6,485 bases of DNA from an uncultured Prosthecobacter sp. (GTDB taxonomy: Bacteria > Verrucomicrobiota > Verrucomicrobiia > Verrucomicrobiales > Verrucomicrobiaceae). Under the pieces are notes generated by a model. That model made no database searches. It worked only from the letters and a program-made list of their open reading frames with translations, and had not been told where the DNA came from. Shown here piece by piece: positions 1 to 6,485 of the stretch (positions within the stretch are counted from its first letter, which is position 1; each line of letters opens with the position of its first letter). The stretch is from the NCBI GenBank assembly GCA_937941745.1, contig CALDGV010000042.1, positions 1 to 6,485 of the forward strand, given 5' to 3'. A program made the position numbers and the translations under genes.

Positions 1-925
1 GGGCGTGATCGCTGATCACACCGCACTTGTGGTAAAAGCGAGCCTTCGGAAACAGCTTTTCCAGGCCTTTCCAGGCATACGGTCCTGAGTCGGGATGCCG
101 TGTTTTCAGACCTGTGAAGCCGTCTCTGCCATGCAGCAGGAAATCCACCGAGGCATCAGGCAGCCGGAAGCGCTCCTTTGCGTCCAATTGACGATGGAAA
201 AGCAGCCGTCGCAGGCAGTTGGCGAGGTCGTGCGGGGTCGTCACATTGCCGGTCTGGGCATCAATCACGGTGCATCCCCGCTCCTCCGACCATGATTTCC
301 CGGACCAGCGATGCTCCTCGCTGCGCGGTGTGGCGCTCTCCGCAGGGAAAAACCGCAGGCGCTGGGCTTCTTCACGTATGTAGGTCCAGGGACGTTCCCG
401 CACGTAGCCACGCATCAGGGCAGAATTTTGAAAGCCTCGCTCGGGGGTGAGGAAGGTGCCGTTCAGCCAGTCGATGCCACAGACCCGAAGCAGGAGCGTG
501 TAGTCTTCATTGGAGGAGCGGCGGAAAACCTCGCTGAGCATTTCGGGAAGGGTGCGGGCACAGTCCAACCTCCAGGTGCCAGATTGCTGATGTTCGAATT
601 GCACCGTCGTGTTCAGAGGCAGGCCCAGGGTGTGGGCTTTCTCCAGGGCTGCTACAGCGGTGAACAGCTTGATGGTGCTTGCGGGCCAGAAGTCGCTTCG
701 GGTGCCTGTATCACGGTAATCGTGCCACTCAAAGGTGGGACCATCCTTCCGGTCATGAACCAGGCAGACTGTGGCCCATTTGGGAATGTCTGGGGCGATG
801 GCATCCAATGCCTCATCCAAGGCAGGGTCAGCATGGGCTGTGGACAAGGTGGCCAGCAGGCACAAAAAACGCCCGACACGCAGGTGTCGGGCGTCCGAAG
901 GTTCACGCATGGCTGAAGCTGGCAT
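1..925 (-). CDS. Exported serine hydrolase, class A beta-lactamase/PBP-like fold (C-terminus cut by window edge)
   Basis: The frame is open from ATG 925 to the left edge (308 codons visible), with no stop reached. Residues 13-32 look like a signal peptide: basic RHLRVGR, a hydrophobic FLCLLATLS core, then AHA before Asp33, so the protein is probably periplasmic. The three active-site motifs of the penicillin-recognising serine enzymes are in order. They are SxxK as STIK (83-86), SxN as SSN (137-139) followed by a TLLLRVCG helix, and a KTG-like triad written KCG (300-302) near the edge. TTPHDLA (229-235) matches the TTPxDxA segment of class A enzymes. I see no clear ExxLN omega-loop glutamate, so true beta-lactamase activity is doubtful; a peptidoglycan-related or other hydrolase role is equally possible. 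The start at 925 is chosen because it overlaps the ftsH stop (TGATG); ATG 910 is the alternative and would shorten the protein by five residues. Neither start has a good Shine-Dalgarno. A terminator hairpin lies within the signal-peptide codons. Confidence 0.8.
   Translation of the reverse strand, partial: MPASAMREPSDARHLRVGRFLCLLATLSTAHADPALDEALDAIAPDIPKWATVCLVHDRKDGPTFEWHDYRDTGTRSDFWPASTIKLFTAVAALEKAHTLGLPLNTTVQFEHQQSGTWRLDCARTLPEMLSEVFRRSSNEDYTLLLRVCGIDWLNGTFLTPERGFQNSALMRGYVRERPWTYIREEAQRLRFFPAESATPRSEEHRWSGKSWSEERGCTVIDAQTGNVTTPHDLANCLRRLLFHRQLDAKERFRLPDASVDFLLHGRDGFTGLKTRHPDSGPYAWKGLEKLFPKARFYHKCGVISDHA
864..893 (-). terminator. Intrinsic terminator just after ftsH, inside the next reading frame
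   Basis: On the minus strand a perfect 10-bp stem, CGCCCGACAC paired with GTGTCGGGCG, closes a CTGC loop and is followed at once by six T. This is a textbook rho-independent terminator pointing leftwards. It starts about 31 nt after the ftsH stop codon. It lies within the codons for the n-region and start of the hydrophobic core of the serine hydrolase signal peptide. On the plus strand no T-tract follows the stem, so it acts in one direction only. It most simply ends the ftsH transcript. Confidence 0.85.
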
Positions 926-927
926 CA
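923..927 (-). promoter_or_regulatory. TGATG stop-start overlap between ftsH and the serine hydrolase
   Basis: On the minus strand the ftsH stop TGA (927-925) shares its A with ATG 925-923, which is in frame with the serine hydrolase. Such overlaps commonly allow a terminating ribosome to restart (translational coupling). No strong Shine-Dalgarno precedes it, which would suit coupled re-initiation. A second in-frame ATG at 910-908 could serve instead, so the functional start is not settled. Confidence 0.5.
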
Positions 928-3033
928 AGTAGGCACGCCGATCAGGCCGCCGGGCAGGCCATCGGCTTCGTCCTCGTCCTGGTTCACTGGACGAGTCTCT
1001 GCAGCCTTGGGAATGGGCGGGGGCTGAGGAGGCTGCGGCTTGTTGTTGGGCGGATTGATGATCCTGCCGTGCTCCATGATCTCTTTGATGTGGCTGCCGT
1101 CGAGCGTCTCGTATTCCAGAAGAGCCAGGGCGATGGCGTCGAGCTTGTCCTTCTGGGCCAGCAGGATGTCTTTGGCCTTCTGGTAAGCTTCATCGATCAG
1201 GCGTTTGACCTCTTCGTCAATCTTCTGCGCTGTGGCACCGCTGTAGCCGCGGCTGCGTCCCAAGTCACGAGCCAGGAAGACCGCTTGATCGCCGTCGCTG
1301 TATTCGACCATGCCCATCTTCTCGCTCATGCCCCAGGCACATACCATGTTGCGGGCGATGTTGGTGGCCTGGCGGATGTCTCCCATGGCACCGTTGGTCA
1401 CGTCGCCAAACTGGATTTCCTCTGCCACGCGGCCACCCATGGCCACCACGAGGTCGTCGAGCAGTTCGCTTTTTCGATGGGTGAACTTGTCCTCCTCCGG
1501 CAGCCACATGGTGGAACCCAGGCTGGGGCCGCGCGGGATGATGGTGACCTTGTGAAGAGGGGAGGTGTGCTCCAGCACTTCGATGAGAATGGCATGACCC
1601 GCCTCATGATAGGCGGTGTTTTCCTTCTCCTTGTCGCTAAGTGCCAGGCTGCGGCGTTCGCGACCCCAGCGGACCTTGTCGCGGGCTTCTTCCAGTTCGG
1701 CGCTGGTGATGGCCTTCAGGTTGCGACGAGCAGCCAGAAGTGCCGCTTCGTTGATCAGGTTTGCCAGTTCGGCTCCCGAGAAGCCTGGGGTTCCCCTGGC
1801 GATCTTGGAAAGGTCGGCTCCTTCGCTGAGCTTCACCTTCTTGGCATGAACTCGCAGGATTTCCTCGCGGCCCTTCACATCCGGCAGGGACACCGTCACC
1901 TGACGGTCGAAGCGACCCGGGCGCAGCAGGGCTGGGTCGAGAACATCAGGCCTGTTGGTGGCCGCGATGATGATGATGCCCTCCTGGGTGTCGAAGCCGT
2001 CCATCTCCACGAGCAGCGCGTTAAGCGTCTGCTCACGCTCATCGTGGCCACCGCCAAGTCCATGGCCGCGGTGACGACCGACAGCATCAATTTCATCAAT
2101 GAAGATCAGGCAGGGGGCGTTTTTCTTGCCCTGTTCGAACATGTCGCGCACGCGGCTGGCACCAACGCCCACAAACATTTCCACGAAATCCGAACCGCTG
2201 ATGCTGAAGAAGGGCACATCGGCTTCGCCGGCGATGGCGCGGGCCAGCAGAGTCTTGCCCGTGCCTGGAGGGCCGTTCATCAGCACGCCTTTGGGGATCT
2301 TGCCGCCCAGCCGTTGAAACTTCTTCGGATCCTTGAGGAACTCGACGAGCTCCTGCACTTCGTCCTTGGCCTCCTCCACGCCGGCCACATCCTTGAAGGT
2401 GACCTTGTTCCGATCCTGGGAGAGCATCTTGGCGCGGCTTTTGCCGAAGTTCAGGGCTCCACGGCCTGCGGTCTTGATCTGCTGGCGGACCAGGAAGAAG
2501 ATCAGCACCAGCACCAGCAGGATGGGCAGCATGGAAATGAAGAGCGCCCCCATCTGATCATTGTCGTATTTCGGCACCAGCACGAGGTTGTGCTTGGTCA
2601 TCAGGGCCTGGAGTTCCTCCTTCTGATACTGGATCGAAATGGGGACGGTGAACTTCACACTGCCTTTGCGCGGTGCGGATGCGTTCGGGCTCGCTGGCTT
2701 GGCCGGTTCGGTGGACTCGGGTTTCACGGCTTCAGCGGTGGCCGGAGCCAGAGGCTTGGAGGTCAGGGCATAGCCTTCAATGCGTTCTGCCGAAGTCGTG
2801 TCATACTGGGTCAGGTTCAGATCGCGGTCGCGGTCGATCTGATTTTCTTCGACGAGGCGTTTGAACTCCTTGTAACTGATCTCCTGGGCGCGGGTGGCCT
2901 CCTTGCCCACCATCAAAGCGGAACCGACCAGCAGCACGACCACTGCGAGCAGCAGGAAGCCTTTCCAGTTGAATTGGGGTTCCTGACTGCGGCGGCCTGG
3001 GCCGTCGTTACGCGGGGTGGGGTCGTCTGACAT
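925..3033 (-). CDS. ftsH: ATP-dependent zinc metalloprotease FtsH
   Basis: This encodes a 702-residue membrane-anchored AAA+ protease that unfolds and degrades membrane and short-lived cytosolic proteins as a hexamer. In E. coli its substrates include the lipid A enzyme LpxC. Seen in order: a polar N-terminus; membrane segment 1 (about 26-42); a periplasmic domain with an Ala/Pro-rich insert (about 94-122); membrane segment 2 (about 162-182); Walker A GPPGTGKT (254-261); the pore motif FVG (287-289); Walker B LIFIDEID (309-316); the second region of homology with arginine fingers R371 and R374; and zinc motif HEAGH (476-480) with E477 catalytic. The third zinc ligand is probably D552 in [10 protein letters not shown]. 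The tail (659-702) is Pro-rich, then acidic. The protein is longer than the roughly 610-650 residues usual for the family because of the insert and tail. ATG 3033 is chosen because it gives the full N-terminus; no Shine-Dalgarno precedes it. All catalytic residues are intact, so the enzyme should be active. Confidence 0.98.
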   Translation of the reverse strand: MSDDPTPRNDGPGRRSQEPQFNWKGFLLLAVVVLLVGSALMVGKEATRAQEISYKEFKRLVEENQIDRDRDLNLTQYDTTSAERIEGYALTSKPLAPATAEAVKPESTEPAKPASPNASAPRKGSVKFTVPISIQYQKEELQALMTKHNLVLVPKYDNDQMGALFISMLPILLVLVLIFFLVRQQIKTAGRGALNFGKSRAKMLSQDRNKVTFKDVAGVEEAKDEVQELVEFLKDPKKFQRLGGKIPKGVLMNGPPGTGKTLLARAIAGEADVPFFSISGSDFVEMFVGVGASRVRDMFEQGKKNAPCLIFIDEIDAVGRHRGHGLGGGHDEREQTLNALLVEMDGFDTQEGIIIIAATNRPDVLDPALLRPGRFDRQVTVSLPDVKGREEILRVHAKKVKLSEGADLSKIARGTPGFSGAELANLINEAALLAARRNLKAITSAELEEARDKVRWGRERRSLALSDKEKENTAYHEAGHAILIEVLEHTSPLHKVTIIPRGPSLGSTMWLPEEDKFTHRKSELLDDLVVAMGGRVAEEIQFGDVTNGAMGDIRQATNIARNMVCAWGMSEKMGMVEYSDGDQAVFLARDLGRSRGYSGATAQKIDEEVKRLIDEAYQKAKDILLAQKDKLDAIALALLEYETLDGSHIKEIMEHGRIINPPNNKPQPPQPPPIPKAAETRPVNQDEDEADGLPGGLIGVPT

Positions 3034-3122
3034 GTGTGAGAGTAGGCAGCAATAATACGCCGTTGGAGCTTACACACCGTCTTTTGTTTTGCAAAAGCGG
3101 TTTCGGGTCTCCGGATGGCATG
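3034..3122 (-). promoter_or_regulatory. ftsH upstream region with weak promoter candidates
   Basis: Because a terminator closes the acpP transcript, ftsH needs a promoter in these 89 bases. Two weak candidates are visible. TTGCAA (3094-3089) lies 16 nt before TAAGCT (3072-3067). TATTAT (3057-3052) matches the -10 consensus at five of six positions but has no good -35; it would give a leader of only about 10 nt. A perfect palindrome TTTTGCAAAA occupies 3087-3096 and could be an operator or merely part of an AT-rich promoter. No Shine-Dalgarno is seen before the ftsH ATG. Confidence 0.35.
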
Positions 3123-3152
3123 AAAAAAGCAGGCGGTCTCCCGCCTGCTTTT
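3123..3152 (-). terminator. Intrinsic terminator downstream of acpP
   Basis: On the minus strand a perfect stem AGCAGGCGG/CCGCCTGCT closes a GAGA (GNRA-type) tetraloop and runs into six T. Flanking A and T residues extend the pairing to about 12 bp. It begins about 22 nt after the acpP stop codon. On the plus strand the stem is followed by four T, so it may work weakly in that direction too, but no plus-strand gene converges on it. It separates the acpP unit from ftsH. Confidence 0.92.
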
Positions 3153-3174
3153 CTTGGAGAATGAGTGAAGAGGC

Positions 3175-3414
3175 TTATTCCGCGTTTTCTTCAACGTAGC
3201 GGACGACATCACCCACGGAGAGAAGCTTTTCAGCTTCTTCATCAGGAACGTCGATGCCGAACTCTTCTTCGAAGGCCATGACAAGCTCCACGGTGTCCAG
3301 GGAGTCAGCACCGAGATCTTCGATGAACTTGGCTTCGAGCGTCACCTGTTCAGGGTTTACGCCGAGCTGCTCGACGATGATGTCACGGACTTTGTCTTGG
3401 ATGTTGTCTGCCAT
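3175..3414 (-). CDS. acpP: Acyl carrier protein
   Basis: This is a 79-residue acidic protein that carries growing acyl chains as thioesters on a 4'-phosphopantetheine arm during type II fatty acid synthesis in the cytosol. The [10 protein letters not shown] motif holds Ser38, the attachment serine of the DSL signature. The helix II sequence [11 protein letters not shown] and the [14 protein letters not shown] stretch are standard for bacterial AcpP, and the length is that of the family. The start is ATG 3414 (MADNIQDK), which fits family N-termini. A TTG at 3468 would add 18 atypical residues and is rejected. No Shine-Dalgarno is visible: the bases before the ATG are C-rich. The upstream neighbour is a two-membrane-segment protein 88 nt away with no terminator between them. 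The usual fab genes are not in view, though they may lie outside the window. Confidence 0.97.
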   Translation of the reverse strand: MADNIQDKVRDIIVEQLGVNPEQVTLEAKFIEDLGADSLDTVELVMAFEEEFGIDVPDEEAEKLLSVGDVVRYVEENAE

Positions 3415-3502
3415 AGATGGGGTGGGGGATGTGCGGCGGAGAGGTAGCGGCTCGTTTTTCTTTGGCAAGAGCGAATTCTTGGATTTTTGAAAGGGCTGAA
3501 AT

Positions 3503-4252
3503 TCATGGTTTTCCGGCTTCTCCGGAAGGTTCCACAGCCTCGTTTTCCGGGGCTGATTCGTTCTTCACCACCTTTTCGATCAGTTCGCCTTTAAAACAAT
3601 CGAGCAACTGGTCCAAAACTCTCACCGCACCTTCGAACTTGAGGTCGTCAATCACGGCCTTCCTGGCGGGTTCCGATTCACTAGGGCGGTGCCAGACGTA
3701 GGCCAGGCCCTTGTTCTCCCACAGGCGCTTGTCCACCCGGAAGGCATGAGCGTAGGGAATCGTTTCTCCTTCCGGGGTGATGAAGTGGTCGGTCTCTCCG
3801 ATCAGCACCTTGTTCCGGTTCAGGAGGATCAGCACCAAGACAATACCTGCAGCCATCAGGGTGCCGCCGCCCCACCAGAACTGTTCATCAATCTCCTTCT
3901 GCGTGTAGCGATGCGGCTTTTCCGGCCAGCCGTTCTGCGCTGCATAGGAGACCCAGCGCGGCGGTTCTCCGTCCCGCCCAGTAGGCCAGCCCTGCTTGCG
4001 GGCGTTTTCCACCCAGAGGTCGAGCTTTTGAGCTGCCTTGGCCTCATCAAAGGATTTCAGGACCACCTCCTCAAACCAGGCCCGCTTGTCAGCAATCTGG
4101 TTGGCCTTGGGGTAACCAAACTTGCCGTCATAGAGGAAATAGAGTCCAAAGGCGGCGAGCATCGCCGCCATCATTCCCATCCGCCGAAAGTACCATGGCG
4201 TGACATGGCAGAAGACAGGAAAGACGGGCGGCTGGTGGGCAGGAGCGCTCAT
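3503..4252 (-). CDS. Unrecognised protein with two predicted membrane segments
   Basis: I do not recognise this 249-residue protein by name. Two hydrophobic stretches are visible, about 24-41 ([17 protein letters not shown]) and 127-144 ([18 protein letters not shown]). Between them is a polar loop rich in Lys, Glu and Trp that contains two similar elements, KQGWP (86-90) and QNGWPEKP (106-113). After the second segment, residues 148-229 ([14 protein letters not shown] through [16 protein letters not shown]) alternate beta-like strands and end in a helix. This is reminiscent of small PH-like domains, but that is only an impression. The last 20 residues are acidic and low in complexity. The ATG at 4252 is the only upstream choice, because an in-frame stop lies 9 nt before it; Met25 or Met27 could be the real start but would begin at the membrane segment itself. 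The Shine-Dalgarno is weak (GAAG). It may be co-transcribed with acpP. Confidence 0.75.
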   Translation of the reverse strand: MSAPAHQPPVFPVFCHVTPWYFRRMGMMAAMLAAFGLYFLYDGKFGYPKANQIADKRAWFEEVVLKSFDEAKAAQKLDLWVENARKQGWPTGRDGEPPRWVSYAAQNGWPEKPHRYTQKEIDEQFWWGGGTLMAAGIVLVLILLNRNKVLIGETDHFITPEGETIPYAHAFRVDKRLWENKGLAYVWHRPSESEPARKAVIDDLKFEGAVRVLDQLLDCFKGELIEKVVKNESAPENEAVEPSGEAGKP

Positions 4253-4313
4253 GAGCTTACTTCAGCCGTCATGCGGAACCTCTGCAACCGGACTTTGGCT
4301 TCTCTGCATAAGG

Positions 4314-6485
4314 TTAGGGCTGTTCCCGGCTGACCTTCATCCACTTCACGCTTTCCATGCCCGAGGCAAGGTCACGGACCCGGATTTGCCAGGCCCCAGG
4401 ATCTTCGTTGGGAGCTAGGTCGAGGGGGAGGGTGAACGTGCCTTTTTCTGCTGCATAAAAGCCGCTGCCTTCAGTCCGGACACCATTCGCATCTTGAATT
4501 TCGACACTCAGAGGGACGATGCCGGAGACGGCTGCTCCCTCGGTGGTGGTGATGCTGGCAGTGATCCTGGCTACGTTTCCGCAGGTGGCTGTGGCAGGCA
4601 CGTCGAGGGCAAACTGAAGCAGCGGTTTGGGCGTGATCATGAAAAGACGTCCATCGCCGGGGCCGAGGTTCACCGGCCAGTTCAGGCGCCCTTCAGCATC
4701 CCTTTTGGGCACGATGAGCGTGTGGCTGCGCAGGTCATAGACGCTGGCGTTGTCCTGATGAAGCGTGATCGTGCCGCTGCTGGGCAGGCCGTTTTCCATC
4801 ACCAGGCCATGCTGCCCGACATAGCTGCCGGGTTCACGCTGGTCGTTGATGGCGAAGATGTAGAGCGTGTCACCGCTGCGGCGGGTTCGCAGGATGATTT
4901 CGGGATTGTCTATGCTGAGCACGGGCTTCCAGCCGAGGGATTGCATTTTTTCAGGCAGGGTTTTCGCCAGGGCGAGCACGGTGGCCTTGTCCTGCACAGC
5001 GTTCTTCACGCGCTTGAAGCTCGGGATCACGAGGTCCGCCTTGATGCCGGGGCAGAGGAATTCATCAGCAATCACCTTGCCGCCTCGCTTCTGCCATTCG
5101 GTGATCTTCTTCACCACGCTTTCGGTGAGCACATCGCACTCGGGCATGAGCAGGAAGCGCCGTCCGGTCAGCCCGTTCTTGAGCAGGGTTTCCTCAAAAA
5201 GAATGTCCATCTGTACGTGAGCGTGCTGCATCGCGTGCCAGAAGTCGGCAGACCAGCCGTTGTTGCTGCCATAGCCACCGCGGCGGGCGAACATCTGGGA
5301 GGTGAAGCTCTCCAGCATCGCCACCTCGCTGCGTTCGGCGGGGATTTTCATCAAAGTGGGGCCGAGCGGCTCAGCAACCTCGCGGATGAGGTCGCGCAGA
5401 ACATGCACCGTGTGCGGATTGGTGAAGCGGTAGGAACTGGTGCTGCCCGGATTTTCCACCAGAGACTGCCAGCCATGATACATGATGCCCTGGATGGGCC
5501 GGGCCAGTTTGGTCCAGAAGGCTTCGCGCAGGTGCATGGGGGAGATGGTGATGTAGGCGGCATCGGGATCATGATCCTGCCAGGCCACCAGCTCACCCGG
5601 AGCCTTGTTGCCAATGGGGGCGGTCTGCGAGCGATACCAGATGATCTGGGTCATCTTCATCACGCGCTGACTTCTGCCACTGGCCTCGCTCATCGCAAAA
5701 AGCTGGTCGGTGGCGAGGCCGATGCGCTGAGGATCGGGGTAGGTGTAGGTCCAGTGGGAGAGCACGTCCACGCTGCCTCCTGCGCCGCTGATGCTCGGCT
5801 GCCGCACGGCAGGGTCAAAGAAAGTCCAGAAATCACGGCGGCCCGTGCTCTTCACGCCCTTGCTCAGGGCCGAATGCAGCCCGTTCCAGCCGTCCCCCAC
5901 CGTCCAGAACCAGCGGTAGTATTTCAGGATCGGATGATCGTCAGGGATCACCCGGCTGGCGGGGAAATCCTTCAGCTTCGTGTGGTCCACCCCCCATTTG
6001 TTCATCACCTCCGCCGGGATCTCGGCCTTGGCGAATTGACGGTAGTTCTCGAGGTCGATGGGATTGAACGAAGGGGCGTTGTGGTCGCGCACCTCGGTGT
6101 TGATCAGGGCTGAGGTGAAGGCCGGATGATCGCCATAGGCGCGGGCGATGCTCTGCCCCACGGTTTGAAAGAAAGGCGCGAACTCGGGAATGCTGGCGCA
6201 GATGTCCTGGCGCTCATAGACCTTGCCATTGCGGTCGATCCGGAGGTTCTTGGGGTCGCTTTTCAAGACGTCCGAGGGCGAAAGGCTGGCCACGACCTCC
6301 AGGCCGTGGCGCAGGGCTTCATCCAGGTAGGCGCGGTTGCGGGCGATGTATTCCGGCGCACCTGCGGGCAGCTGCTTTTTCTCACGCCACATGTCCGCCG
6401 CACCGCCATCCCTCATGCCGATGAAGTGAGTGAAGCCGATGTCCTTCAGCCGGGCGATCTCCTCGCCGCCCGCACCCCACATGAC
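4314..6485 (-). CDS. GH42-like glycoside hydrolase family protein (N-terminus beyond window)
   Basis: The frame is open to the right edge, so the start lies outside; 723 codons are visible. Numbering below starts at the first visible Met (6482). Residues 1-375 look like most of a TIM barrel: a strand/helix repeat such as EEIARLKDIGFTHFIGMR; a strand ending LINTE (E130 a candidate acid/base, although the usual Asn before it is Thr); and GIMYHGWQSLV (332-342), resembling the GH42 segment ADGVLFFQWR. Residues 385-475 (SEVAMLESF, then FLLMPECDVLTESVVKKITEWQ, then GGKVIADE) match the GH42 trimerisation domain, a class I glutamine-amidotransferase-like fold. A beta domain follows (about 525-618). 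The last 100 residues form an Ig/macroglobulin-like domain. I cannot place a nucleophile glutamate with confidence, so substrate and activity are open. It probably acts on plant or algal glycans, but that is inference. Confidence 0.72.
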   Translation of the reverse strand, partial: VMWGAGGEEIARLKDIGFTHFIGMRDGGAADMWREKKQLPAGAPEYIARNRAYLDEALRHGLEVVASLSPSDVLKSDPKNLRIDRNGKVYERQDICASIPEFAPFFQTVGQSIARAYGDHPAFTSALINTEVRDHNAPSFNPIDLENYRQFAKAEIPAEVMNKWGVDHTKLKDFPASRVIPDDHPILKYYRWFWTVGDGWNGLHSALSKGVKSTGRRDFWTFFDPAVRQPSISGAGGSVDVLSHWTYTYPDPQRIGLATDQLFAMSEASGRSQRVMKMTQIIWYRSQTAPIGNKAPGELVAWQDHDPDAAYITISPMHLREAFWTKLARPIQGIMYHGWQSLVENPGSTSSYRFTNPHTVHVLRDLIREVAEPLGPTLMKIPAERSEVAMLESFTSQMFARRGGYGSNNGWSADFWHAMQHAHVQMDILFEETLLKNGLTGRRFLLMPECDVLTESVVKKITEWQKRGGKVIADEFLCPGIKADLVIPSFKRVKNAVQDKATVLALAKTLPEKMQSLGWKPVLSIDNPEIILRTRRSGDTLYIFAINDQREPGSYVGQHGLVMENGLPSSGTITLHQDNASVYDLRSHTLIVPKRDAEGRLNWPVNLGPGDGRLFMITPKPLLQFALDVPATATCGNVARITASITTTEGAAVSGIVPLSVEIQDANGVRTEGSGFYAAEKGTFTLPLDLAPNEDPGAWQIRVRDLASGMESVKWMKVSREQP

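Noticed and set aside
679..3030. A 783-codon open frame on the plus strand, antisense to ftsH
   Set aside because: It mirrors the GC-biased codons of ftsH, has no recognisable domain, and ftsH itself is unmistakable. Long antisense frames are expected in GC-rich genes.
3008..3121. A 37-codon minus-strand open frame running from the acpP terminator into the start of ftsH, a possible leader peptide
   Set aside because: It begins at the end of the terminator T-tract, would lie partly upstream of any plausible ftsH promoter, has no ribosome site, and its sequence is unremarkable.
3415..3468. An 18-residue N-terminal extension of AcpP from a TTG start
   Set aside because: AcpP proteins start directly before helix I; the ATG giving MADNIQDK fits and the extension is basic and Pro-rich, unlike the family.
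3466..3485. Short inverted repeat AAGA...TCTT around the GAATTC site upstream of acpP
   Set aside because: Arms of only about five bases with no T-tract; within chance expectation.
4253..4313. Possible terminator or promoter between the GH42-like gene and the 2-TM gene
   Set aside because: No stable inverted repeat with a T-tract and no convincing -35/-10 pair was found in these 61 bases.
4494..6113. A 539-codon plus-strand open frame opposite the GH42-like gene
   Set aside because: It is His- and Gly-rich with no known fold and is a shadow of the minus-strand gene, which shows clear domain structure.

Overview
The window is about 60% GC by eye. Every supportable gene lies on the minus strand, so the region reads from right to left. 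Family resemblance points to a Gram-negative bacterium, most likely of the Verrucomicrobiota (Prosthecobacter/Verrucomicrobium-like). The hints are an FtsH with an Ala/Pro-rich periplasmic insert and a Pro-rich tail, a large GH42-like carbohydrate-active protein, and starts without clear Shine-Dalgarno sequences. This placement is inferred from memory of such proteins, not from a search.

Layout in transcription order. (1) 6485-4314 holds the C-terminal 723 codons of a large protein with a GH42-like plan: TIM-barrel-like part, beta-galactosidase trimerisation-like domain, then C-terminal beta domains. Its 5' end is outside the window. (2) 4252-3503 encodes a 249-residue protein with two predicted membrane segments that I cannot name. 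(3) 3414-3175 is acpP, the acyl carrier protein. A strong intrinsic terminator (3152-3123) follows it. (4) 3033-925 is ftsH, the membrane AAA+ zinc protease, with all key residues present. (5) From 925 to the left edge runs an incomplete exported serine hydrolase of the class A beta-lactamase/penicillin-binding fold.

The acpP terminator separates the 2-TM protein/acpP unit from ftsH, which must therefore have its own promoter in 3034-3122; only weak candidates are visible there. No terminator is seen between the GH42-like gene, the 2-TM gene and acpP, so read-through is possible but not shown. The most unusual structure is at the ftsH 3' end. The ftsH stop codon overlaps an ATG of the serine hydrolase (TGATG), yet a textbook terminator hairpin with a T-tract sits about 31 nt further on, inside the codons for the hydrolase signal peptide. 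Either the hydrolase is expressed by translation-dependent read-through, or its start is misplaced and ftsH simply ends there.

No obviously new multi-gene system is present. The window is largely housekeeping (acpP, ftsH) flanked by lineage-type genes. No tRNA, rRNA, CRISPR array, insertion sequence or long repeat was seen, and no stretch over 300 bases lacks a gene.
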